Below are positions 23,545 through 34,840 of a stretch of DNA of 64,000 nucleotides, one piece after another. Both the position numbers and the translations under genes were made by a program. Numbering within the stretch: position 1 is the first letter of the stretch; each line of letters begins with the position of its first letter. This DNA comes from Isoetes taiwanensis. Taxonomy: Eukaryota; Streptophyta; Lycopodiopsida; Isoetales; Isoetaceae. The stretch is from the NCBI GenBank assembly GCA_021234155.1, contig JAJEKV010000078.1:2418001-2482000 (forward strand), read 5' to 3'. The notes below the pieces were generated by a model. It searched no databases. It saw only the letters and a list, made by a program, of their open reading frames with translations, and was not told where the DNA came from.

Positions 23545-24434
23545 TGCTCCACTCGAACTAGGGTTCCCGGGATCAACATGCCGGGTCCACCCGATGATGA
23601 TCTTGCCGGGCGGCTGATCTCGGCCGATCTTGCCGGGCCCGGCTCGATCCTCGCGATCATGCCGGACCAGCCGATGCCGGTCATGCCGCACTTCCATAGT
23701 CCGCAGCTTCTTCCTCCCCCCACCACCGCCAAACGCTTGGGAATGCAATAGTGGTCCCAACGCCCGAGACGCAGGAGATAGCCTCGATTCATGAGCCACC
23801 GGGCACCATGGCCCCGTCAACCGCCAAAGCACTGGGCCGCGGTGTAGAACCCCCGGGTTTCAACACGTAATCCAGCCTCATTACACAAGAACCGAATGGC
23901 CGCGGACTCGCGCGAACATGGATGACATCAACCCGGCCACACGACGTATGACCCAACGGCTTCCTCCAATGTCTCCGCCCGTGGGATGGGGAACGCAGTC
24001 GGGCTATTGGATCCAGAGTTTGGTCCACCGCTACCACAATACGACTATCCGAACTCGAATATTGTGGCGCATAAAGGCGCCACGGAAAAATTCCTTCCCC
24101 AACAACCTTACCAAATACCGGCAAGAAGGTGACCACTAGGAAGCACCTGCCGGTTTTCGAATATTCGGCCCACACTATTATTAATAGTGTGGACGACATT
24201 TCCAAGGGTTTGCCCAAGTCTTCTCAGAAGGACAACCTCCTCTACGCCCATCTGGCGGCTTGTGATGGGAATAACCGCCTCGCCCTCCGTGATTGAATAG
24301 AAGTCTCTGGCCACGCTAGTAATGACCTCATCAACATTCTCGGGCGCCGGGTCAAGCGCCATCATTTTGTGGGATTTCGTAACTAGCGCCTTCCATGGAC
24401 ATGAGCGGATTTTTAGCAAGGAGAAGAAATTCAA
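23545..24434 (-). pseudogene. Element C minus-strand decayed ORF upstream of the H3-like gene
   Basis: From about 24,365 the reading NVDEVITSVARDFYSITEGE is followed by LGQTLGNVVHTINNSVGRIF. After one frame change it continues VVGEGIFPWRLYAPQYSSSD and then SRIVVAVDQTLDPIA. The sequence has normal protein composition but no family I recognise. Same strand as the H3-like gene. Confidence 0.35.
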
Positions 24435-24479
24435 TTAAGCAATATTGTTTGTCCCGATCCCATAAAACCCCTAGACCTA

Positions 24480-24790
24480 AAAATGTTCTCGTAGCCACGG
24501 CAGCGTAAATCGGGCACCCAAAAAATCGCCGACATGCAGAATTTCGCACCGCGGGCCCTTGCGTATAAATAGGGCAGTCCAAAAATCCGGCAGACAGCTT
24601 TGCTTTCGACCGTAGCCACGGCATAAATCGGGCAGTCCAAAAATCGCCGACATCTGCTTTTCGCGACCGTGAGCCACGCGCGGGCGTAAATAGGGTAGTC
24701 CAAAAATTGCCGACCATTTGCTTTCGACCGTAGCCACGGTCGCGAAATCGCCAGCCCTAAAACCACGACATCCTTGCTTTTCGCATCAGA
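24480..24790. repeat. Hairpin repeat cluster 3 of element C
   Basis: Five units of about 60 bases with GACCGTAGCCACGG cores and AGGGCAGTCCAAAAAT linkers. Lies just upstream of the 24.4-kb minus-strand ORF. Confidence 0.75.
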
Positions 24791-25279
24791 GCCACCATTA
24801 AAGAATACCTAACATATACATCTAGCGTGATTTATTGCTCACATTGAATTCTAACAATTAATGAATATCATAAATGAACATTCATACAAAAGCAATTTCA
24901 CATATGACAACAATTGATACATTATAGAAAAGACAATTTATAGAAAAGACATTATATTAATACATAAGTTTTTAAGTACATTTCCTTTTCTTGGCATCGT
25001 GGCCTCAGTAGTACCCGAATCAAAATCTTCTAAGTCCTCTTTTTTTACTCCAGGCCCAATTGCATCTAACAGATACAATATGTCGTGGTCCTTCTCGCGG
25101 CAATGTGACAAGCGCAAAAGATTTCCTTGTCCGCTCCACCCAAGCCTAGAGCTGCTTTATTTGCAAGGACAGAGTACATTTTGAAGCCCCGAAGACATAC
25201 ATTGCGATAGCCCCGCTCTCATGCTACCACTGATCATAGTTTGAGGCTAGGGGCACGTGGTTGCCACCTAATGACAGCC

Positions 25280-26566
25280 TTAAGCTTGAGGACCTCCCTG
25301 CATCTGTGATGGACTATATTTATTGTGAAACACAATAATTTCCCCTTGTGAAGGTAGCCCATATAATGTGCAATATTGGCCCCTACCTAGGGTGACTCTC
25401 GATGCCTTGCAATGTAAGTCATCAATAAATAACTCCCCGCATAAAAGAAACATCGATTCAAGAAGAAATAGAAAATAAAACCGGATAAATACCTCTCTTT
25501 TGTCCCGCTCGACAACAAATGGGTTTGTTATTTTGAAAGAGGACTTCGACAACCACGTTTCTATGAATTGTAGCGGTGTTTGAAGAGCTAGCAATTCAAA
25601 TTTGACATCTTTCAATCGCTTCATACCCCTCGCTTCAGCTTTTGTCGCATGACAATTTCAAATGCATCCTCCGAGGTATTGAGGATCCATCATAAGTCAC
25701 AAACCTCCATCATTTGTCCGGGGACATCGGTCCTCAAAGTCTATAAGTCCTCCCAAAGCCTACAACATGGGCATATATCTGGTCCAATATCTCGCCTTCT
25801 CTCAACCCCCGCCACTTCGTGATATGTCCCAGAGCAACAAGTATGGTTTCCCACCTACATGGATGGGATATGCTTCGTAGCCCCCAAGTAGATAACTTTT
25901 TCTCTGAGACCTCCTCTTCCACAACCTCGATCTCCTCATTTTCCAAAGACGAGCTTCTCTTCCTCGGGATCTATCGGCTCCTCTACCGGTGAGGGGGAGT
26001 TCTCGTTTCAAATTGACACGCGCACTTGAAGAAGAACCGCATCTTTGCTTGGCTTAGTGTAAATCATGTATGTGTTTGAACATGATATCTAGGCCGAAAA
26101 AACTTTCCTTCCCTCTTGCCTCGCATTAGCTTCTTGCAGTAGTTTCTTCAAGAACCTTCTAATTCGGCCATGATCGGGTTTCGAAAACATCTTAAGAAAA
26201 GCCGGATGCTTAGTGAAGGCAAACCAACACGGGACATGGTTTCACGTCAGGGACCAGCTCCAGCCATGAAGCTATGAAGGATGCCGCCATATGCATCGAG
26301 AAATCTGTTACACTCGCCCATAATGTCCACGCCGGGCAAAATTATTATACACAAAGTGGTTGCATCCACTGCTCCTCTAGCTCCTCCTCGAACTCTTCGT
26401 GATGCTTCCCGGCGAAAAAATCCCGCTTTTTCTCCACTATTTTGTCATACCATGCGCTAAATAGCTCCCATGCCTTATCTCGACCCGCTATTTGCCATTC
26501 GCGTGGAGCAAATACCAATTTATGACACTTAGAATGTGAGCGCCTTTGTAGCGGCTTGATTTGCAA
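25280..26566 (-). pseudogene. Element C minus-strand decayed ORF(s)
   Basis: Readable blocks on the minus strand: WQIAGRDKAWELFSAWYDKI and KKRDFFAGKHHEEFEEELEE at 26,345-26,560, an acidic stretch near 25,900, then KFELLALQTPLQFIETWLSK and NPFVVERDKREVF at 25,480-25,620. No family recognised. Separated from the next region by hairpin cluster 4. Confidence 0.3.
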
Positions 26567-26629
26567 CAGAGATTAAGAATGTGGCAACGATGCAAAAATA
26601 ACAATACCCATTCCATTTTTTATTCTCAG

Positions 26630-26840
26630 GTACATTTTCGCATCGTGGGCTACCGCGGTCTAAAAACAACACTTCAATATCTTATTGTATGTATAACTTC
26701 GCACCGTGGGCTACTTGCGAATATACCTCTTTTCGCTTTTTATGCTATGCATTTTTTGCCGCAGGACTACGGTGCTAAAATGGCCCTTCCATATTTTATG
26801 AGAGCCACAATTTCGACCGTAAGTACGGTGTGAAAACACA
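26630..26840. repeat. Hairpin repeat cluster 4 of element C
   Basis: Four degenerate units with TTTTCGCATCGTGGGCTACC or CGCACCGTGGGCTACTTGCG type cores. Same theme as clusters 1-3. Confidence 0.65.
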
Positions 26841-26989
26841 TCCACAATCGAGTTGTACATAACATGGCTACTTTAAGTCTTATATCCCAATGAAAGCAAA
26901 TGTTTGCAATTAATATACAATAGATCTCCAGTAACAATCACTTATATTTATATTAGATAGATTCATATACGATATAACTTTGGGTGGCA

Positions 26990-28170
26990 TGCATGACCCC
27001 AATTTATAGCATTCTTCTCTCAAGGCTTTCCCACCTTCCGCCATCTATCATGAAATGGAAGAAGTTTAAGTCTGCCTCAAAACTCCAATTGCCGCCGAAC
27101 ATCGAATAGAGACCACTCGCCTCCGCCTCTCGGACTTTTGAACAAAATTGATTATCCTTATGAATGTTCAAGTCTATGACAACTAATGAGTGCCATCATT
27201 GTCATCTTGTTCGACAGAATCCGCACGCATTTTCTTCCTTCACGGACATTTCGCCATCTCCTATACTTAAAAGTGACATACGTGAGTTTGCTTCCTAATG
27301 CAATATCTGAACCGAACCGTGTCTCGACTTATCCTCAAGATTCAAGACATTCAGCTCCATCGTGAAGTCGAGCACTCCAACCTTCAAGAAATACACTATC
27401 TAAAAACTATCCACACCGATCGTTGAACTCAGAAACATCTTCAAGGTCTTTACTTTACATTGCCTCTTGAATATGGCAATGAACGGATCAATTCCTAAAT
27501 TTATCTTCACATGCCCGCAGACTCCTCCCTTCTCCTTCAATGCCGTGAACATTTCCTGCGACAACTTACTCCGCTAATAAGATAGAAGTGGCATCCGAGG
27601 CCTGCAGATAAATCTGGACAGTTGGGCAATGGAAGCTCGCTTAGCTTGGATCTTCGTGGAGAGTATTCATACCTCCGAACCATATACCCCTTTCTCTCGA
27701 AATCTTTGGTGTGCTACCTTCAACAACAAGCAGCCCATATCTTGGTGAAAGCAATGGAAAACATCGCTTATCGAAAGTGTGAAGAGACAAAGGTGTTCTC
27801 CACATCGATATACACAAACCCCGAGAGAATAGGAATGAACCGGATAAGTAATCGAACTAATTTGAATATGGATTGCATAGAATTACATACTCACAATTTG
27901 CTTCTAACCGTGGGGAAAGTTCGTCGCTTGCTTATTTTTTTTTTTTTGCCATATCTCGTTGGAGTGTATACAGCCTTACTTGTACAAATATCTCTTTGCC
28001 TGATCGAACCACCACCAAAGCCTTCCAATGTGCGTAAAACATCATTTCTCCCGCATCTTTTGACTCGCCATTCACCTCGCATTGCCTGTTGGAGTGTAAC
28101 AAAGCTCCCTTGGCCGACACCACGGCTTTCAAACTCATTTCCGATCGTGATAGAGCTTATAGCCATCTAG
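26990..28170 (-). pseudogene. Element C minus-strand decayed ORF(s), right end
   Basis: The reading on the minus strand includes MSLKAVVSAKGALLHSNRQC, EMMFYAHWKALVVVRSGKEI, and further on KVKTLKMFLSSTIGVDS and VGVLDFTMELNVLNLEDKS. Breaks occur every 100-200 bases. A plus-strand frame of 182 codons also spans 27,622-28,170 and may be the shadow. Function not recognised. Confidence 0.3.
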
Positions 28171-28554
28171 TCACGTAATTCAAATCAGAATGTGGAGCTT
28201 TAATCGAAATACTAGGAAAGGCTACGCGATTTTACCTTGATCGAAGTTTTTCTCGTGGTCGAAACTCCCTTTAGCGCAGTCGGCAGCGGTTCCGAAAGTG
28301 AACCGAAGCTCCCTTGGCGCTGCAATCGATCTTCAAGAAACTCGTTGTGGAAAACACCTGAAAGGGAATTGAGGGCGGAGCTAACGGTTATAATTGCCAC
28401 GTGTGTAATCCGACACCGAAGCTAGAGGCACCTGGATATTACCGGCTACGCGTCGCTTGACACCGGAAAGGCGAAACCAAGGCTCTGTAAGGTTCTTCCA
28501 GACAAGCTCGGCTCCCCATTGGCCGCGAAGCTTTTTGACGTGGCATCGAGTAAG

Positions 28555-28581
28555 GGCCCTTATTTGATCTAAAAAAAACTC
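28555..28581 (-). repeat. Element C right terminal inverted repeat
   Basis: GGCCCTTATTTGATCT, then eight A and CTC. Reverse complement of the left end with two or three differences. Confidence 0.75.
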
Positions 28582-28587
28582 TAATGG

Positions 28588-30494
28588 TTATTCATCCCCA
28601 AAGCCAACTGAATAAAGTGGAACTCAAATCCCATATGGTACATGACTGAGCACAACCCTTCCCATCTGAGAGAATCATATGCCTTTCTAAAGTCCATCTT
28701 GATCATTACACAGTTTTGTTTAGAGGCCTGGCACCAATGCATACCTTCCTTGGCTGCACGGTAGTTATCCAATATGTATCTGCCCGGCAAGAAAGCTGAT
28801 TGCTCATGCCCAATGACCCTGTTCAAAATTGGTTTCAAGCGGTTAGCAATAACCTTCATGATTACTTTATAGATGACATTGGTGAGTGCAATAGGCCTCC
28901 ATTCCCCGAGGTTTTGAGGTCTTGGAACCTTAGGAACGAGAGTGATAAACCCTGCTGCTAGTGACGGGTGTAGAGAACATGACAACCATGCTCCACATAC
29001 AGCTCTAATGAAGTCCGGTCCAAGCACATCCCAAAATTCAACAAAGAATTCTGGAGGGAAACCATCTGGCCCAGGAGATTTTCCTGCTGCAAGGGAGCAT
29101 AAGGTTTTGTAGATCTCATCTCCCTCTATGTTATGTAATAAAAGCTGATTTTCTTCTCGAGTAACCTTCCCCCAATCCACTTTAGTTAGCCAAAGTGCCA
29201 TCTGAGCATGGTAAGAGGAGGGTATAGGATGTTCCTTAAATTGATTCTCAAAGCTTTCTCTAATAAATGATCTGATCTCCTGTGGTTCCTCCAATACATT
29301 TGAATTGCCATCCTTAATCGATGAGATACTATTATCAGCTAACCTTGCACCAACCATTCTGAAAAAATATTTGGTGTTCTCATGGTCAAGTTCGGCATAC
29401 CATTTAGTTTTAGAGCGAACAACCACCCCTCTAGCCTCCTCCTCCTCGATTGCCTTTGCTTTCCCCTCCAGATCTGCCTCAATGTTATGTTTAGCAATGT
29501 TGTGTGGATCAGATAATAAGTCCTGCTTAACTATTCTCAACTGATTGTATATATCCATCTTTTCCCTTTTGAACTCCATGGCTCTGCTCTTCCCCCACAC
29601 TTTAACCCACGCCTTCATTAGGCTGAGCTTCTCAACCCAAGCTTTCATGCTTAGAAGATTAAGATCATTAGAGAGAGAGGATATAGATACCCTAAAAGGC
29701 TTGCAAAATGCCTCCTTTCCTAGCCACGAGGTATTGAATTTGAAAGGGATATTTCCACGCTTGCTAGTAGTAGGCAAATTTTCTAGAAATAAGCTTTGGG
29801 GAACATGATCAGAGTGGGAGAAGGCAAGCTCCCCCTCAACATAACACTTGTCCATGAAGCATGCTGTTTTATTGGCCATGTAAAATCTGTCTAATAGGCA
29901 ATATACTCGGTCTTGGCCCTTCTGCTTATTCGACCATGAGAAGGTAGCGTTGGAAGGCGGGATCAAATTAAATCCCACACTATCAAGCAATGAGTTCCAA
30001 GAAGTATCCTCATCTCCTGATAGATTTCTATGCAACCCAATTTTTTGGTCCCACACATCAGTCATGTTCAGATCTCCCCCTAAAATCCAGTTTTCGGTGA
30101 CATCCCCTTGATGACCTATCCAGGTTTCAATTTCTTTCCACATAGCAGCCCTTTTTGCAGGCTTATTTGACGCATATACATTGATGACCCCCCATTGGCA
30201 CTCATTAGATTCAAAGGTCACCACCTGCCATCGACCATCCCCAGAAGCATAGTAGGACTTCTGAACAAGGCCTCTCCAGAGGATACAGGTGCCACCTTTA
30301 GTTCCCCTGGCTGCACAACTGAAGGAGGAATAGTTGCCACCTACCCATTTGCCTATAGAACTTGCTTCGAAGTCAGGATGTCTATGCTCTTGTAAGAGAA
30401 TAACATCTGCCATCATAGAGCGTAAAGCTGCAAGCACTCTACCACATTTCAGGACGCCTTTAATACCTCGGAGGTTCCAGGAGACAATTTTCAT
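28588..30494 (-). pseudogene. LINE-B ORF2 5' part: APE endonuclease and RT
   Basis: A long uninterrupted frame. I take the start at ATG 30,494 (MKIVSWNLRG); the open frame continues upstream to 31,181, but that part looks like 5' leader. APE motifs in order: SWNLRG, LQEHRH, GGDLNMTD, FSWSN and SHSDHVP. The reverse transcriptase follows: AAGKSPGPDGFPPEFFVEFW, TLVPKVPRP, WRPIALTNVIYK, EQSAFLPGRYILDN and IKMDFRKAYDSLRW. The frame ends at GMNNH where element C enters; the catalytic YADD is on the other side, at 15.3 kb. This is the best-preserved retrotransposon ORF in the window. Confidence 0.92.
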
Positions 30495-32234
30495 TCTCTG
30501 GCAAGATTGCAGTGTCTCTGTAACCCTACGAACATTCCCTGCACACGGGCCACCTGAACCAGCATAACTATGACCTATGGGAGTGTATTTCCCCAGTGGT
30601 CTCAATCGGTCCATCTGACAGAGGGTAGAGGATATATGACCTTTCCCTTTTCTACGTCGATCCCCCGTCTCAACAGAAGTCAACCACAGAAGATACACCA
30701 ATATCATCTTAAATACAAACTGTGCAGTTCCCCCCCACCAGCATAACCATAAAAGTGGCCCCCCATCCCTAGCACTCCTTAGGTGTTTTATTGCAACCAT
30801 ACTTAAAATAAGTGACCCACCACCCCTAGCACTTCTTAGGTGTTTTATTGCAACCATATATAAAATATGTGAACCATAAGTAATGGTTAAACTTGGTGCA
30901 AAAGATAGGCCCATGTAGCAAAAGCCCCCTCCCCATTTAACGGCCCAATAGTCACCTTTGTCCTTATTGTAATGTAGATTCATTCTTGTCTTGTTATGTG
31001 TGACACTAAAGACACCCAGGGTCATTATTCCCTTTATCCCCAGCATGCAAATCCAATGATGAGTGTGTAATCTTCCAACGTAATGATGGGTGAGTAAAAG
31101 GGGTACATTAGATTCTACCCAACATGATTGAAATTTACCAAGGTACATAGCCCCCCTTATGATATCCCATACAATCACCAACCATTGTCAATTTATACTT
31201 GGAAGCATTCCCCTCCCCAACACCTGCCGTATAAGGCCCGTTACCCAGTATCTGTTGCCAATGGTCAGAATTCCCATATGTCATCCCCCCCCTCCCACTT
31301 GGCCAAAGCATTCCTTAGTTAAACATATGTACCTAAATGTTCCTAACTTGGAATGTGTGAAGGTATCCCAACTACCACTAGTGCTAGGCCGATGTTGTAT
31401 ATAGAACCTGGTGTTCGAGTTCCAAGGTAGATTTAACCAAAATAATGGGTTACATAACTCAGCAACCCAAGTGGTGGGTCTATCATTCCTGTTGGTAAAT
31501 GTGCTAGTACACTGACATTCTTCAATGGCCCCCCCCCCATTGACTTCCCAAAGACAATCAAGTATTTCAAGTATTAGATGTGCCCTCATAGTATAAAGTG
31601 GCACCCCCGTAGACTTCCATAACTGACCCCCTAAGATTGTCCACATATTTTGAAACATAAAATAGGATCCTCTTTTGTTATGAGTGAGTGCAGAGGAAGA
31701 GTTGATCAAGCCCGAACCATGAATATAGTACCAAATAATTAGGAGTTGCCACACATATCCCAGACCCCTGTTATTTGTCTTAGATTCTTGGGATTGGTAG
31801 TAGCTAAGATCACTTAATTCCCTCCTTAAATTCATATCCAGAACCTTTGTACCACAAGTTAAACTATTGATCATAAAGAGATTCATTAAAGTGCCGATAT
31901 GTAGAACATTATCCAAATACAAAATATTCGGCCCTAACTGGAAAATGGGCTCGATTCTTAACAGTGTGTAGATCTAAGCTTCAATCTACACCCCAGATCC
32001 TGATGCAGGCCAAAATATTTGCCTTTTCTGATACATTTGCCTTTTCTAATACAATTTAATAAACAGAGATATTTGCTTTTTCTGATACTTTTACCTTGTC
32101 TGATACAATATAAGAGACACAGAACTGTGATGCAGCTAGTAGTCTCGAGAAAGACAAAAACTAACCTGTGACTTTTACGTTCCATAGTAATAGTGTTCAG
32201 CCGAACTCGAATGTTGCTTCCCAAGCAGCCCATA
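30495..32234 (-). other. LINE-B 5' leader / inter-ORF region
   Basis: Unassigned open frames on both strands. A unit of about 66 bp with TTAGGTGTTTTATTGCAACC is doubled at 30,778-30,875. No domain recognised. Confidence 0.45.
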
Positions 32235-32806
32235 TCAACCCTTTTTCTTGGAGGTATCATCAATAGAGTGATCCAGAAATACTTTTGCAATAGCAGATTC
32301 AAATTCACGATTGTTGATTTTCTTCCCATTAACTTTTTTTGCCTTTTTTAGACGGGTCTCATCTGGAGGCTTGTCAATTTGATCTTCAGAGGCAGCAGCT
32401 TCGACCTCCAAGTTTAGAGGTCTGTAACCATCAGAAATAAGAGGGATCTTCCCATCAAAACCGGACTCAGAAATAGGAGGGATCTTCCCATAACCGGACT
32501 CCTTATGGGCTCTATTATCACCAGACAAACTTGCAGAGGCAGCCTCAAATCGGGCTTGCAGGAGCTGGACCCCTTGAAGGAGTAGTAGTTTGGGGGAGGG
32601 GGGAGCATCAACAGCAGATACCGGGCTATAAGAGAGAGGCTGTGCGGTGTCTGCAGCCAACGAACAGGGCAGAGACACAGGGTTTGCTGCAGGGGCAGCA
32701 TCTATTATCAAAGCATCTGTATCAACACAGGGCAGAGACACAGGATTTGCTGCTGGGGCAGCAACTATTATCGGAGCATCCGCATCAAGATGGTCAAGTC
32801 TGCAAT
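32235..32806 (-). pseudogene. LINE-B ORF1-like protein, 5'-truncated
   Basis: A minus-strand open frame reaching the LINE-B 5' boundary and ending in a lysine-rich tail (KKAKKVNGKKINNREFESAI, DTSKKKG). The N-terminal part has an in-frame duplication of AAPAANPVSLPC. No zinc knuckle is visible. The position upstream of ORF2 and the basic C-terminus suit a LINE ORF1 fragment. Confidence 0.45.
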
Positions 32807-32819
32807 TATCTCTCAAATT
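32807..32819 (+). repeat. LINE-B target-site duplication, right copy
   Basis: TATCTCTCAAATT, identical to 13,361-13,373. Confidence 0.88.
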
Positions 32820-34722
32820 GGATTTTGCTAAAGCCTATGACAGTATAGATTGGAATTTCTACAAAAATGCCTTCTGGCATTGGGATTTGGAGAGTTGTTT
32901 ACCAGAGATGTTATGAAGCTCCATCTTTCTACTCGGTCTAATGTGCTTTTTCAGGAAGAACCGTCGGCTATGTTTCCTGTTGGTAGAGGAGTTCGACAAG
33001 GATGTCCCCTTGCCCCCTATTGTTCCCTATTGTGGCAGAGGTATTGTCCCAGTTGTTCTCTTTGGCTATTCAAGATAGCGTAGTTCAGGGATTAACTATG
33101 GAGGATGGTTCTCAAGAAGTGTGTAATTAGTATGCCGATGATACATTTCTCTTTCTAGTGGTTGAGGATGATAATCTTCAGAATGCTAAGCTTTGGCTGG
33201 ACTCTTTCTCCCTGGTATCAGGTGTTCTTGTTGGGTGGCTAAAGTGCTCTGCTTTATGGACCTTGGATGTGGATGTTCCTTCATGTGTTTATGAGTATCC
33301 ATGTGGAGTGCTTCCTCAAGGAAAGGCCACTAAACTCATGGGCATTCATGTAGGCATATATATCTCTACTTCAGATGCATGGGATGTTATAGTGGAAGGC
33401 CTGCGTAAGCATCTTTTTTGGTGGAATACAGCTAAGCTTTCTCTGGCAGAGAGGATAGTAGTTGCTAAGCAGGTTCTCAGCAACAATGGGATCTCAGTAA
33501 AATTATGATATCTAAGTTCATTTGTACTTGGCGGAATGGTACATTCGCCTAGAATGAGATTGGTTGTGCATGCACTTGAACAGTGTATTCCTTTTGGGAA
33601 ACCGGCATTTAGGGCAGTTCTTTCTTGGTGTCTCGTTTATCAGCTTCGTCCATATCTGAATGCTTCCCCCTTCTTGAAGGTACTGCTTGATTCTTCAGAG
33701 ACAGTTCGTGTCCTATTTAAGATTAATCCAGGTGTGTGTCCATGGGTAGGTTCTCTGTGTTGGTGGATTCCTCTGGATAATCACACGTCTCTGTGTGCTA
33801 CTGTACATCCATTGACTCAGCAGCGTTGGAGGCTTGCTGGTATTCTCACAGTTGGTGCTTGGTATGAGGCTGGACACTTGTTGACTTGGGATGTTTTTTA
33901 GACTAAGTTTATGCTATCTCGATGGGACAGAGCTCTGTGGTAAAAGCTGGCTGACTTTCTGCCAGGTGCTCCTGCACAATCAGTTGATGTGCATATTTGG
34001 ACTGGTCCCCAAATTGTTAATGCACAACGTCTTGTGCATTTGTTATATCAAAAGCTGGTTGATGTTGACATTGTCCCCCCTCGGGCTGGTTGGCAGCTCC
34101 GCATTCCCCCTCCTGCAGTGGAAGCGTATGTGGTCATGGGTCTGGAATAAATTGCTTCATCACAAAGTTTCTACCTTATGGTGGCAACTCCTTCACAGAT
34201 GTCTACGGGTTAATGTGCTGGTTCATAAGTTTTATGCCCGCATTTCAGAACTCTGCCTACTGTGTAAGCGGTAAGTTGAGAGTCTCGAGCACTGCTTCTT
34301 TCTATGTGACCAAGTTCAGCCAGTTTGATCATGGTTACTGTCTCTCTTCCATGTTGCCTTGACTAGCCAGCAGGTGCTTCTCGCCCTTTATCCTTCCACT
34401 TGGAACAGCTTGCAGCAACAGACTTTCCACTTAGCTTCAGGCTGGTTGTTGTGGCCTATTTGGAAAAGAAGGCGGTTGTGTATCTTCAAAGGCTTATCAA
34501 TTAGTGTATCTTCAAAGACAGATTGGTGAAGGCATACCTATGCTCTCAGCTTGCTCCTGAGATAAAACGTTTGATTTTCGAGGAATATTTGGGTATCTTA
34601 TCTTATGCATAGACAGGTGGCTGCACTCAGTGGATTATCTTTGTCTGCTGAGATTTTATTCCTGTCTCTCGCATCTATGTGTGTACTTCTTCTTGAATAT
34701 TGAATAATAGTTTGTCGTCCTT
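32820..34722 (+). pseudogene. LINE-A ORF2 3' part: RT palm to zf-RVT
   Basis: KLDFAKAYDSIDW is followed by GVRQGCPLAP and, at 33,131, YADDTFLFL with a TAG just before it. Thumb-like sequence follows (EGLRKHLFWWNTAKLSLAER). At 34.1-34.4 kb the zf-RVT pattern is readable (STLWWQLLHRCLRVNVLVHK, CLLCKR, LEHCF). Frames change at least five times. The 3' end runs into the A tail at 34,723. Confidence 0.88.
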
Positions 34723-34743
34723 AAAAAAAAAAAAAAAAAAAAA
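34723..34743 (+). repeat. LINE-A poly-A tail
   Basis: 21 consecutive A after GTCGTCCTT; the end of the retrotransposon. Confidence 0.88.
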
Positions 34744-34840
34744 GACAACCTATTTTATTGCAACATATGCAATATGGTTACTATGTTAGTTGCAAGTTAG
34801 AAATATCTTTATTATGGTTTTAAACTTATTACTTTCACAG

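Larger units (their letters stand above)
15539..28587. mobile_element. Element C: 13-kb TIR element of unknown class inside LINE-B
   Basis: Both ends read inward as GAG, a T-run of 8-10, then AGATCAAATAAGGGCC or the close variant GAGGTCAAATAAGGGCC (left 15,539-15,568; right 28,555-28,581). LINE-B protein reads up to GMNN on one side and from NVRSAS on the other. Joined, the spacing between the MGF and INGQP blocks equals that of other plant L1 elements, so the insertion point is well fixed. The best fit is a 3-bp TTA duplication (15,536-15,538 and 28,588-28,590), with six extra bases, TAATGG, at the right end. The interior holds decayed ORFs on both strands, an H3-like gene and repeated hairpins. 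A TWA-type duplication recalls PIF/Harbinger elements, but no such transposase was seen. Confidence 0.75.
13374..32806 (-). mobile_element. LINE-B, L1-type retrotransposon on the minus strand
   Basis: The element lies between 13-bp direct repeats. On the minus strand it has an ORF1-like segment (32,235-32,806), an APE plus reverse-transcriptase ORF (30,494-28,588), the rest of the reverse transcriptase and the zinc-binding tail (15,535-13,754), a short 3' region and a short A run (13,374-13,377 as T on the plus strand). It is interrupted by element C. Without element C it is about 6.4 kb, normal for a plant L1. The 5' end at the duplication may be truncated. Confidence 0.88.
1..34743 (+). mobile_element. 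LINE-A, degenerate L1-type retrotransposon split by two later insertions
   Basis: The pieces lie in the expected order on one strand: ORF1-like sequence (before 1,758), APE endonuclease (1,758-2,567), linker and early reverse transcriptase (2,548-2,989, then 12,874-13,360), palm and YADD motif (32,820-33,240), zinc-binding C-terminus (34.1-34.4 kb) and a 21-base A tail at 34,723-34,743. The joins fall exactly at the target duplications of the CACTA element and of LINE-B. Frames are broken in many places, so the element is dead. The 5' end is not defined and may lie left of the window; no target duplication was found for LINE-A itself. Its tail ends about 100 bases before the first surviving lipase exon, so it may have landed in or beside that gene. 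Confidence 0.8.

Noticed and set aside
27622-28170. A 182-codon plus-strand ORF in element C
   Set aside because: The minus strand over the same bases has more protein-like blocks, and the plus-strand reading shows no domain.
15534-28586. Element C ends placed at CATTAGAG rather than GAG
   Set aside because: That choice gives no target duplication and puts the rejoined LINE-B frame out of register. The TTA choice restores normal spacing, though the six-base ambiguity remains.
28588-31181. Treating the whole 866-codon frame as LINE-B ORF2
   Set aside because: The APE domain begins at the ATG at 30,494; the upstream part contains duplicated leader sequence and no domain.
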